Assembly (NCBI GenBank): GCA_965644295.1
Contig: CBFFRP010000318.1
Coordinates: 1 to 64,000, forward strand
DNA from: Paraphysomonas bandaiensis
Lineage: Eukaryota; Chrysophyceae
Length of the DNA stretch: 64,000 bases
Direction of reading: 5' to 3'
The translations under genes were made by a program, and so were the position numbers. Numbering within the stretch: position 1 is the first letter of the stretch; the number at the start of each line of letters is the position of its first letter. The notes beneath the pieces were generated by a model, which worked only from the letters and a program-made list of their open reading frames with translations, had not been told where the DNA came from and did no database searches. Positions 30,930-41,145 of this stretch are shown one piece after another.

Positions 30930-32588
30930 TCAATATTGTATACACCTTGGACATAGTGGGTTCTGCGAACGAATCCACTTCAGAATATCCAAGTGGCCAC
31001 CACAAACAGCAGTAAGTGTGCAAGATTCTTCATCCCATGGACAAGGAGGATCCTGTGTACGAAGCCACTTCAGAACATCCAAGTGGTCATCACCAGCAGC
31101 CTCAAAGCAAGTGTGTTCATCCCATGGACATGGAGGGTTCTGTGAACGAAGCCACTTCAGAACATTCAAGTGACCACATCTAGCAGCAGCTTCGCAAGTA
31201 CTCTTACCCCATGGACATGGAGGATCTTGTGAACGAAGCCACTTCAGAACATCCAACTGGTCATCACCAGCAGCCTCAATGCAAGTGTTCTTACCCCAAG
31301 GACATGGAGGGTTCTGTAAACGAACCCACTTCAGAACATTCAAGTGACCACCTCTAGCAGCAGCTCCACAAGTGTATTCATTCCATGGACATGGAGGATC
31401 CTGTGAACGAACCCACTTTAAAACATCCAAGTGGCCACCACCAGCAGCCTCAATGCAAGTGCTCTCACCCCATGGACATGGAGGGTGTTGTGTACGAAGC
31501 CACTTCAGAACATCCAAGTGGCCACCACCAGCAGCCTCACAGCATGCAAATACACCCCATGGACATGGAGGATCCTGTGAACGAAGCCACTTCAGAACAT
31601 CCAAGTGGCCACCACAAACAGCAGCTTCACAAGTTCTCTCACCCCATGGACATGGAGGGTCCTGTGAACGAAGCCACTTCAGAACATCCAAGTGGTCATC
31701 ACCAGCAGCCTCAATGCAAGTGCTCTCACCCCATGGACATGGAGGATCCTGTGTACGAAGCCACTTCAGAACATCCAAGTGGCCACCTCTAGCAGCAGCT
31801 TCACAAGTTCTCTCACCCCATGGACATGGAGGATCCTGTGAACGAAGCCACTTCAGTACATTCAATTGACCACCTCTAGCAGCAGCCGCACTGCATGCGA
31901 ATTCACCCCATGGACATTGAGGGTCCTGTGAACGAACCCACTTTAAAATATCCAAGTGGTCACCACCAGCAGCCTCAATGCAAGTGCTCTCACCCCATGG
32001 ACATGGGGGATCCTGTGAACGGAGCCACTTCAGAACATCCAAGTGGCCACCGCCAGCAGCCGCACTGCATGCGAATTCACCCCATGGACATGGAGGATCC
32101 TGTGAACGAAGCCACTTCAGTACATCTAAGCGTCCACCACCAACAGCAGCTTCGCAAGTGCTCTTACCCCATGGACATGGAGGGTCCCGTGAACGAACCC
32201 ACTTCAGAACATCCAAGTGGCCACCACCTGCAGCAGAAAAACAAGTGGCTTCACTCAATAAATATATGTGAATAGGGTCCTGCATATGTGGAGGTGTATA
32301 CATAAGGCTTATGATGTATTTCATCTGCTGTAGTCTGCCGTATAGAGCACATGTATTCATCATCAGTATGTGTGGGCAGCCCACAGACAGAGCCCATGAG
32401 ACCATTGAGTCCGTCATACAGTAGTGAGATGCATGTGACTGTACTCTCCTCCTATCAGTCATATCGTGAAATCTCTTACAAGTCATGAGCACAGGAAGGA
32501 GAGCCGTGTGTGGGATCATAGAGATGAGCAGACGCAACACATCATCATTAAGAACAGATACATGCGACATATACGAACACTGACTCAT
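30930..32588 (-). CDS. CPW-type ankyrin-like repeat protein
   Basis: 552 residues, no introns. Residues about 10-45 (LNDDVLRLLISMIPHTALL, TCKRFHDMTD) look like an F-box or similar N-terminal helix pair. From about residue 117 to the end come some 14 full and one partial units of about 29 residues, each built on GHLDVLKWLRSQDPPCPWG plus a variable TCIEAAGG-like stretch. This ankyrin-derived repeat with LKW and CPW is abundant in stramenopile-type protists and giant viruses; it mediates protein-protein binding. With an F-box it could act as a substrate adaptor for ubiquitination, which is inference. The underlying DNA is an 87-bp tandem repeat prone to unequal crossing-over. Antisense frames at 31372-32275 are shadows. 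Confidence 0.8.
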   Translation of the reverse strand: MSQCSYMSHVSVLNDDVLRLLISMIPHTALLPVLMTCKRFHDMTDRRRVQSHASHYCMTDSMVSWALSVGCPHILMMNTCALYGRLQQMKYIISLMYTPPHMQDPIHIYLLSEATCFSAAGGGHLDVLKWVRSRDPPCPWGKSTCEAAVGGGRLDVLKWLRSQDPPCPWGEFACSAAAGGGHLDVLKWLRSQDPPCPWGESTCIEAAGGDHLDILKWVRSQDPQCPWGEFACSAAAARGGQLNVLKWLRSQDPPCPWGERTCEAAARGGHLDVLKWLRTQDPPCPWGESTCIEAAGDDHLDVLKWLRSQDPPCPWGERTCEAAVCGGHLDVLKWLRSQDPPCPWGVFACCEAAGGGHLDVLKWLRTQHPPCPWGESTCIEAAGGGHLDVLKWVRSQDPPCPWNEYTCGAAARGGHLNVLKWVRLQNPPCPWGKNTCIEAAGDDQLDVLKWLRSQDPPCPWGKSTCEAAARCGHLNVLKWLRSQNPPCPWDEHTCFEAAGDDHLDVLKWLRTQDPPCPWDEESCTLTAVCGGHLDILKWIRSQNPLCPRCIQY

Positions 32589-33255
32589 AGTTTATATGAG
32601 ACTAATAGAGTGGTAATACAGCAGATGATAATGAGATCATTATGGCATAAATGCTGTGTGCTATTCCATTAATCATCGAGCCAGCAGTGCAGGCAGTGCC
32701 TCGCGATTGCCATGATAGCAACGAGTCACAAGTGTGTCCATCATAGACATTTTTAGTAGGAATCCTACCACCTTGTTACTTTTTTACTGGAAACCTGTCA
32801 GATTCAGTAGTTTTTAGCTAATTTTGGAATAAATTCGACACGATTTCTGGATTTCTAATAAAAAATCTCACGAAAAGCCTTCATTTCATACCAATATTGT
32901 CGTCCCTGTTGTGATAGGATAATACAATGTATATAAGGTGTTTGTATCTACTGCTGTATATGGATATATCCACAGGCCTACCTCTGTACAGTAGTTTGTA
33001 TATGTAACTCCGGCAGTAGTATATCCCCACACCTCACCATATACAACACCCAACACACCCAGCACAGCACAGCACAGCATGGAGATATGAGCCCAAACAC
33101 ATACACACACTCCCATAATTTGATCCTAACTTACTATCCACACCTTCATATACATACCTATACATCATTTCCTTCAATTGCATGTATCACTGCATGCCCT
33201 AACCACAAGAGGGTCACTCTAATACATCATCTCATTATATAATTAAATAAATAAA
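32589..33255. other. Intergenic, divergent promoter region
   Basis: Lies between the minus-strand repeat protein and the plus-strand kinase. AT-rich with a CACAGCACAGCACAGCA run at about 33061-33078. No gene supported. Confidence 0.4.
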
Positions 33256-36200
33256 ATGGAAACTGCATTAGAGAATAGCGTGTGGGTTATCTCACCAGAA
33301 TTCGCTGGATATCTTATTAAAAGAGGATTTCATTGGAGGAAATTATGGAAAAAAAGATGGGTAGCATTACATGGATCTGAAATCGCGTATATGGCAGAAG
33401 AACCGAATGAATCGAACTCAGATGATTTGGTTATAACGAAAGCACAGATAACATCCGCTACTTTTGTAGATAGAGAAGATATTGATGGGAATCCTCATGG
33501 ATTTGCGATTCATATTAATGATGGTCAGTCACCTACTTGGTATTTGCGTGCTGAGTCGACTAGAGAGAAGAAAAGTTGGTTAATGCGACTCGGTCATGTT
33601 CATACCATTGTTCGATGGTTGGAAGAGTTTGAGAAAGTGAGAGTGCTTGGTGTTGGTGGCACAGGAATTGTGTACGAGCTTTTGCATAATGCCAATGGGC
33701 AGCGATATGCTATGAAAGAAATGGAGATAAAGAATAAAGCACAAATGCAAATGGCCGTCGCCGAAGCTGAAATGCTCAAAGAAATTATGGAGAACATATC
33801 TCACCCCAATATTATGCATATAGAAAAAGTTTTTCAGGTCTGTAGTTAGTGTTGTAAATCGTAAACGTGTTTAATCACTCTGGTGGTGTGGTGCAGGTTG
33901 GAAATAAATTCTACCTTGTATTTCCGCTGTGTACTGGGGGGGAGTTGTATGAACATGTTATTCGTCGCGGCCACTTCACCGAGTACGATGCTGCTAAGCT
34001 AATGCGTGACCTCGTATCAGCTCTAAATGAGCTTCACAAACATGATATACTTCACCTGGATATCAAGCCTGAAAATATACTCTTTGAGACTGATGCTGAG
34101 GATGCCCGAATAAAGATAACTGATTTCGGTCTGTCCAAGGTCAGTTTTCCTCAAAGTGCTCGTCATTCGTCGTTGTGCTACTGTGGACATTTATTCCTGA
34201 GTAACTTTTATCTTAGGTTTTTCATCACACCGCTGCGTCAACAACTCAGCCGGGAAGTAACCCCACAATGGAACTGCTTAATGAGAAACTCAGAGCTTTT
34301 CAGGTCTGTTATTCTCCCCCATGTAATCAAACTTACATTCGTGTTGCGAGAGTTTATGTTTTCTACAATCATGTTGGTTTTAATGCGATTGCTCAGGAAA
34401 GTGGCGTGTTACAGCGCGACAGATTACGTGGTACGGTCGGATACATGAGCCCGGAGCTCATTCTCGCCGGCGTTAGCTCTCGAGCTACGGATGTTTGGGC
34501 TGCTGGTGTGGTACTGTACATACTTTTATGTGGCCGCCCTCCATTTCAATCAAAATCTAATAGGTTAGACCAGAGATATTATTGTATTACATATTTCATT
34601 GGGTATATGTGCATTTGTGAAAGTATTCGACAATCAGCGAAAATCATTTATACAGCTGATGCCTATATCCGTCGTGAAGTGCCATGTGCCTACAACTTTA
34701 CATTTACGTGGTTTTTCTAACGGTTTAATTAATGTGTTGCTTCAGAGATATTTTGGAAAAAAGTGCGCGGGGAGACTATACCATGGAGGGGAAAGATTGG
34801 GAAGGTGTTTCGGCAGAAGCAAAGGACTTGGTTAGTAAGATGCTAACTGTAGATCCCGAGAAAAGAATTACCACTTCAGGTATTGCTTGTTATTTTTTAC
34901 ATCTTATGTACGTGGAGTACATCGTACATTTGAATGAGAACCATTTTAAAGACATATTGCAGAGATATTGGCACACCCATGGATATGTATGGTCAGTGCG
35001 GACAACAAAGCCTCGACTTTAGGAACCCCCCAGAGAGAGGCTGTAGCTAGGCGTGAGTCAGCTTCAACGACAAACCTAAACTCCGCCCTGAGAGCTCTCT
35101 CTGGGCATGTCAACGATCGCAAGCTCGAGAAGATGGCTACTAATTTCACTCGCCTAGTGTCTTTGCTGCAACAAGATGACAAGGGCGGGAGACAGAAACT
35201 TGTGAAGATGCTAAACCACCCGGACGATGAAAGTGGTGATGATTCTTCAGATAACTCTGAGATGAGCCCGATCATCAATACAGAGATTCGAGATGCTCTC
35301 ATACATGTGTTTAGAGAGTTAGGCGAGTAGATATGTCTCTTCTGTAACTTGTTGTTATGAAATGTGTTCTATTCTGACAGGAGGTGCAGACAACGGTGGG
35401 AAATTGACGATAGAGCAATTTACTCAGGTGCTAACCCATTTTGGATACGGGGGAAAGGATGGACTGGCCGGTGGTGGAGCCATTATGCTCATATGCAGGT
35501 TCATAGACAGGTTGGTCTTTGTTCAGTGTCTATCATGCAATTTGGTCAATTTAATACTATCTATACGAATACTGTGTGCAGTGACGGCGACGGTCTAATA
35601 TCAGCTGAAGATATATTCCTCGCAGAGGTATGTATGTAGTGTTGGGTATCATCAGTTGATTTATGGACGTCTGCATGGGTTGTTTAGGCTCGTATTCTTC
35701 AACGGAGCCCAAATTTTCTCCGGGCAATATTCCGGGTATATACCGAGGCTGTGTGGTATCCTGGACGGCAACTTAATCACATGAGCATGCAACGAACTCC
35801 TGCCAAAAATCCTGCTCGTACAGGGTGAGATCAAAATGCATGTCAAACTTTTCATGTTTTGTTTTCTCTGTGCTTTCTGTCCGTATGCTTGCCAGGTAGT
35901 TGTCTAAGTGATACATACCCATATAGAATATTGAATGACTCATCTATCGAAAATCTTGATCTGGTGGAGCCCCCAAAATATATAACCGGTATACTTTGAC
36001 GATTAAAAGTGTTATAATGACCTTAAGGCGTCTTCAATGCAGGACGCAATGTGGCATCTGTGTTTGAGCGATTAGGGTATAACCCTGATGCCGGAGTAAA
36101 GCTGTTTGGTGCACTTTGCGAAGCGCTAGCACGACGACGGGCAGGGGTAAAGCGAAGTGTATCTACTCATGCGGACAAAGATGGGGCAGAGGGTGTTCCA

Positions 36201-36899
36201 CCTTCTCCGCCCACATCGCCAAGTGCGCCCAAACCAGGTTGACGTGTGATTGATGTTATTGTAAATAGATTTTACAATTTTTTAGTTGCACGAAATGCGG
36301 CCCTCTCTGCACTCGTTGGCGGGATATCTGATACGATGGCAGCGATGACAATGTCTGGTCGCGGTTCAGGTGGTGCTCTTAAATCTGCTGGTACCCCTGC
36401 TACCCCTCCACCCCCTGGACCGGAAGAGGAAAATGTTAGTGGTGCCGAAGGGCAACTCGATGCAAGTAGAAATTATCGCATGGATGTGCAAGACTTTATG
36501 GAGTAAGTCGGTTGTTAGTTTTGTCAGTCACACGAGTCACGTTTCAATTTTGTAGTGCGGCCGAGATCGACGACGTGCTCATACAGGTGTGTTTCGCACA
36601 GACACTGTTTGCATATATGTAGTATTTGTTGTCATATGTCGAAATATGAAACGTGCCATCTAATTTCATATCCGTAGGTTATGCAAATGAAACCACGATC
36701 TCGAATGAAGAAGTTAATGCAAGCAACAGTTGCACAAAGGAATTCGGAGATGTCGACCCATGGAAACAGTGATGTTAGTGGCACTACTCCACCTGCTCGC
36801 AATAGGTCGTCATCTGCGGAATCCGAATCATCATTTATCGGCGAGCAATTGACTTTGGAGTTTAAGAAAGCATTGGCACAACGGCGCCCCTCAGGCTGA
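33256..36899 (+). CDS. PH-domain CAMK-type protein kinase with EF-hand (about 13 exons)
   Basis: Exons: 33256-33837, 33897-34139, 34217-34303, 34397-34563, 34746-34879, 34963-35322, 35381-35510, 35582-35627, 35688-about 35820, 36043-36237, 36286-36502, 36556-36586, 36678-36899. PH domain: FAGYLIKRGFHWRKLWKKRW to WLMRLGHV. Kinase: VRVLGVGGTGIVY, YAMKEME, HLDIKPENILF, DFGLSK, GYMSPE, WAAGVVLYILLCGRPPF and EILAHPW, typical of the CAMK group. A canonical EF-hand loop SDGDGLISAEDI follows, then a Pro/Ser-rich tail ending AQRRPSG. It likely phosphorylates proteins in response to calcium and membrane phosphoinositides (inference). Intron 6 appears to use a GC donor. The exon 9/10 junction does not keep frame with the best donor and is unresolved. 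An insertion of about 40 residues lies in the activation loop. Confidence 0.85.
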
Positions 36900-38096
36900 A
36901 TATGTGCAGAATGCAATCAGGATAGGAATTAGAATGTTACTTCTATATTGCGTGATACTTAAAAATATGCATTGTTTATGATTAAAGTATTTTAGTCGTT
37001 CATAGGATGAATACTAATATAAGCATTACCTCATGTTAAACGTTGAATCATACTTTGTAAAAGGTAGTTTGGATAATTACAGTGACACACTAGTTTATAG
37101 TTTGTAAAAATGTGAACAGAATCATGATACATGAGACACCAGGAACCAGTAGTGACTGTCTTACTATTTCAATAGGCGTTTAAGAGTCAGAACTAAATTA
37201 GCATTGCAATTAAACTAACTACTGCTTAACAATGAACTCTGACATCCTAGTAGCTAGTAGTGAATGTCTTCATACTAGCAATACGCGTGTAAGAGACAGG
37301 TCCAATGCAGCAAAATAATTTAACTAACTAGTGCTTAACTCTGATATCCTAGTATTTTTAGTACTACGAAAGCTCACCGCAAACACCAAGGTGCAACCAC
37401 TTTCGCTCTACCACCCAAAGCAATCGCATTGAGCAAGCAGAATGTTAATATACATGACATCTACTGACTTCAGGACTTTTGAGTTCTCGAGGTGTGCACA
37501 TTCCAGGATTCCTGTTGATTCCCGTCATCAATGTCGGACTCGCACCTTTTTATGGTGCTCTGGGGGATATGTACCGGAAAGTTTACTTTTCGGAAAAATA
37601 GCGTGAGCCGCAAACATACATTGCAGATTTGTTCTCCGCAGATATTGCACAAGTTGATCGAGCCGTTTTCTAGTAGGGCCTGGTAGCTGATAACCATTAA
37701 TGGCCCATTAATGGTAGTCTAGTTCCCGGCAATTATAATGGCCATTAATACCTAAGTAGATAATACGCTCATAATAGAAAGTGTTATGCTCGCTTAATTA
37801 CTAATTTAGTTTAAAATCATACTACGATTCGTAACTACTTCTCACTATCCACTCTGGCGCATCAGTATCTTCATGCAGGGCTTCATGGAGGACACATAAG
37901 CATCCCACAACATGTAATTGGCTCGTAGGAATACCAACGATTATAGACGATATGGATTCATGTTTCTACGCTCAGGTGTCATAAAATCAACTTTGCACAA
38001 CTGCAATGCCTCCCAACAACAACATTAGATTGTGCTTCGATATGAAGCAAGCAGCTGGACTCATATATAGGTACCAAGTCGAGCTCTCTTGGTGAC
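36900..38096. other. Intergenic with repeat copies
   Basis: Holds an internal imperfect direct repeat (CTGACATCCTAGTA and CTGATATCCTAGTA, 37238 and 37338), the composite repeat at 37365-37620, and AT-rich sequence. No gene is supported before the candidate exon at 38097. Confidence 0.45.
37365..37620. repeat. Composite dispersed repeat, copy 4
   Basis: 37371-37413 reads CGAAAG ... CACCAAGGTGCAACC ... CTTTCG. The outer stem differs from copy 1 (CGGAAG/CTTCCG) by paired changes. 37527-37570 has the 3' block inverted (TCGGACTCGCACC, GTGCTCTGGGGGATA). Confidence 0.6.
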
Positions 38097-38251
38097 CTCG
38101 GCGCTGCAAAATCAGTTCCTGCACTTTTGTCGTGATTTTTGTCAAATGAGAGCAAACGTCTTTAGATCTTTCATCAAGGAATGCCTTTTCTCGCTCAGTG
38201 TCAGAAAACAAACATAAAGCCCGAGCGAAGGAAGGTGGCTCGTCGGTGGTT
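38097..38251 (-). CDS. Candidate orphan internal exon
   Basis: On the minus strand an acceptor TTTCGCAG precedes an open stretch reading TDEPPSFARALCLFSDTERE, then KAFLDERSKDVCSHLTKITT and KVQELILQRR, and a GT follows at 38096. It looks like a charged helical or coiled-coil segment. No partner exons were found; the full Copia-A element lies only about 80 bp away and may have split a gene. If the GT is not used, the frame runs on to 37987. Confidence 0.35.
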
Positions 38252-38333
38252 CTGCGAAATCACTCAGAAGAAGACACTCTAAATTACACTGCCATCAACT
38301 TTTTGACCATCGTCGTTGCTTTAATATTAAGTA

Positions 38334-38625
38334 TAACAGAAGTTGACATTATTTGCTAAGGTTTTCTATTCTCAACTGATAAGATGAAATTATAAACATT
38401 ACATGATAAAGAACCTAAGTTGTGTTCGATGTGTTCAACACCATTCATTTACTACTATAGTGTACAAACCACCCACTCAGTGATCGTATCCTGTATAGTC
38501 ATCCACTTCTACTTCAGTTTCATACTACATAATATAATGTACTAATTACATATATATCTTTCGATCCTTGCATCTCACATAATACTGCACTCAATTGCAA
38601 GTATATAGAATCTTCAGATCTCAAC
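38334..38625 (-). repeat. Copia-A 3' LTR
   Basis: 292 bp, identical by eye to 43334-43625. On the minus strand it follows the polypurine tract and begins (T)GTTGAGATCTG. Confidence 0.9.
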
Positions 38626-38751
38626 ACTCCCCCTCAATTGAGTGTTGTACTTATGACGCCTCCCAGCTATTGAATGCCTGAGATAAAAAAATTCTTGACA
38701 GTAAAATAGACTCATCTCTAAGTCTAAACCTCTGTCTAAAAAACTCAGTAC

Positions 38752-41145
38752 CTACTTGCGCCTTCTTTTATCCCTTGGTCCCTCATTAATCACTTCAGTG
38801 GAACTCTTAACTTTCTCTCCAAGATTTCTCTTTCTCTGCTCCATATATGATAAACCAACCAATGACTTTGTATAAATATCTGCTGCTTGTTGCGATGTAT
38901 GCACATGCACTAACTTAATCGTATTGAACTGATTGGGATCCACGTGCTCTCTCACCATGTGATACTTAATCTCAATGTGCTTCGACTTCTTGTGAAACAC
39001 TGGGTTTTCGGCCAAATCCTGGGCACTCTGACTGTCGATGAAGAATGGTGTGGGTTTGATGAGCCTCAACTTAATCTCACCCGTCACCCCCCGAACCCAT
39101 AGCACTTCTTGGAGACCCGAGTAAATACACTGATACTCAGACTGCATGCTTGACGTTGCCACTGTCGTCTGCAGTTTGGACTGCCAGACTATAGGCCCTC
39201 CCGCTGCAAACCCAACGTACCCCGACGTGGACTTCCTGGAGAGCTGATCTCCCGCCCAATCCGCGTCAGTAAACATATGGAAGTCGAACCGTCTACTCCC
39301 ATATTGAATCCCTTTGTCAATAGAACCACGAATATATTGCCATACATGTGTTAATAGCTTGCATACTTCAATATTCACCTTATTACTGAACCGAGACAGT
39401 ACTCCCACTGCATAGGCAATATCCGGCCTCGTGTTCATCGATAGATATAGTAATGCACCTATCAACGGCCGATATGGGAAGTTATCTACTATAAGCTGTT
39501 CCTCCTCGGTATGCTCATGCCGCGCCCCTTTTGCCACTAAATCCATTGCTTCCGCCGGTAGAGGACTCTTCCGTACCTTTCGCGGTGACCCAAGATACTT
39601 TTCAAACTTTTCTAAGATCTTAGCCGCATATACTGATTGGTCAAGACGAATATACTCTGGCGTTCTTGTGACTCGAACATTCAGAAAATGTTCCATCTCG
39701 CCCATATCCTTCATATCAAACCGGGCACACAGTTGAGCTTTAATATCCTTCACTATGTTGACATCACGACCTAACACTAGGATATCATCCACATATATCG
39801 TTAATAATATCAATTCATCGCCCTTATACTGATAATACAAACACGGGTCTAATACACATGGTTTAAAATGCATAGATCGTATGAATTTATCCAATGTTTT
39901 CCACCACGACCGCGGGGAACTCCGAAGCCCGTATAACGACTTCTTCAACTTAAAGCAGTACCCCTCAGGCAGCTGAAAGTCCGGAGTTGCCTTCATATAT
40001 ACATCCCCCTCTATATCTGCATATAGAAATGCGTTAGACACATCCAGTTGATGAATTACCATGTTCATCACGAAAGCTATGGCGATTAACAGTCGCACTG
40101 TTACCCCCTTAACAACGGGTGCGAAATGGTTCGCCCAACCACTCGACTGCTGTCCACAACCGATTGCTACAAGACGAGCCTTATATCGGCGGACCTCTCC
40201 CTCCTTATCGTACTTCTTTCCATAGACGTACTTGGAGTGCAGTGGGACGACTCCGTCCGGTATACGAGTCACCTCCATGGTATCTCGCTTCGCCAAACCC
40301 TCTCGCTCTACACGGCGAGCTCGTCTCCACTCCCTGTGCTCGGCACTCTCCAAGGACTCACGATGTGTCTGAGGCACTGTCGACTCTTCCGCTGACATCC
40401 ACACTGAGTCTGCCTCCTGTAAAAGGTCACTCACATCACTCTCATCACTCAAATGATGGATTTGTCCTAACACCGACACATTCGTTACCGTCCTTGGAGT
40501 TCTTGCGCGTTTGCCGTGCGGATGATTCTCGGCAGGGGTCCCTTCCCCCGAAGGTAATGCTGAGTCAGCCTGGGGCTGCACCTGCCCACTTTCCGACTGC
40601 TGTGGCACCACTCCGCTGATACCGCCGTCACGGTTGTCAGTAACTCTGGCCCTAACCACCCTCTGCGCAAGATCCTCTGTCATCTTCTTGATGTCAGCAA
40701 TATGAATAGGAGTTTTATCCTCCACTTGAACCTGGTTACCAGTAACCAACGACCGGTATCCCACAATAAGTCCCTTCCTTATCACCACTCTGTTAGTCTT
40801 GTATAGCAGACCACCATCCTCATGGTGCTTTCCGATAAGATACTCAAACTCACCCGGTTGACGAGCCTCGGGATCTATAGCCACTTGAGCCTCCTCCAGC
40901 TCTCTATAATAATCCTGAGACCTCTCAGGTACCGATTCATCAAATAATACATGTACCGAGTGTACTACGGTGTCCCCCACTAGCACCTTGTATCCTTTTC
41001 GATCAGCTGGATACCCTATGAAATAACCTGTCATTGCTTTGTCCTCCCAGTCCTTCCTCCTGTCGGCCTTGGGTGTTAGCACATATGCTTTGCACCCCCA
41101 TTTCCGTAGCCACGATAGGCTGGGAACGCTCCCCCTGGGACACAC
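38752..41145 (-). CDS. Copia-A pol ORF2: integrase C-end, reverse transcriptase, RNase H
   Basis: 797 codons from the first Met in frame; the frame continues integrase from ORF1 (RGSVPSLSWLRKWGCKAYVL, typical post-catalytic copia integrase). RT motifs: IHQLDVSNAFLYADIEGDVY, LKKSLYGLRSSPRSWWK and catalytic TIYVDDILVLG. RNase H: MFTDADWAGDQLSRKSTSGY, VATSSMQSEYQ and FHKKSKHIEIKYH. These copy genomic RNA into cDNA. No internal stop. It is in a different frame from ORF1, overlapping it by 70 bp; I doubt the Met shown is a true start and expect a fused polyprotein in an intact element. Confidence 0.9.
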   Translation of the reverse strand: MCPRGSVPSLSWLRKWGCKAYVLTPKADRRKDWEDKAMTGYFIGYPADRKGYKVLVGDTVVHSVHVLFDESVPERSQDYYRELEEAQVAIDPEARQPGEFEYLIGKHHEDGGLLYKTNRVVIRKGLIVGYRSLVTGNQVQVEDKTPIHIADIKKMTEDLAQRVVRARVTDNRDGGISGVVPQQSESGQVQPQADSALPSGEGTPAENHPHGKRARTPRTVTNVSVLGQIHHLSDESDVSDLLQEADSVWMSAEESTVPQTHRESLESAEHREWRRARRVEREGLAKRDTMEVTRIPDGVVPLHSKYVYGKKYDKEGEVRRYKARLVAIGCGQQSSGWANHFAPVVKGVTVRLLIAIAFVMNMVIHQLDVSNAFLYADIEGDVYMKATPDFQLPEGYCFKLKKSLYGLRSSPRSWWKTLDKFIRSMHFKPCVLDPCLYYQYKGDELILLTIYVDDILVLGRDVNIVKDIKAQLCARFDMKDMGEMEHFLNVRVTRTPEYIRLDQSVYAAKILEKFEKYLGSPRKVRKSPLPAEAMDLVAKGARHEHTEEEQLIVDNFPYRPLIGALLYLSMNTRPDIAYAVGVLSRFSNKVNIEVCKLLTHVWQYIRGSIDKGIQYGSRRFDFHMFTDADWAGDQLSRKSTSGYVGFAAGGPIVWQSKLQTTVATSSMQSEYQCIYSGLQEVLWVRGVTGEIKLRLIKPTPFFIDSQSAQDLAENPVFHKKSKHIEIKYHMVREHVDPNQFNTIKLVHVHTSQQAADIYTKSLVGLSYMEQRKRNLGEKVKSSTEVINEGPRDKRRRK

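Noticed and set aside
31372-32275. Repeat-rich plus-strand frames
   Set aside because: Antisense shadows of the 87-bp coding repeat; the minus-strand frame shows the known LKW/CPW pattern.
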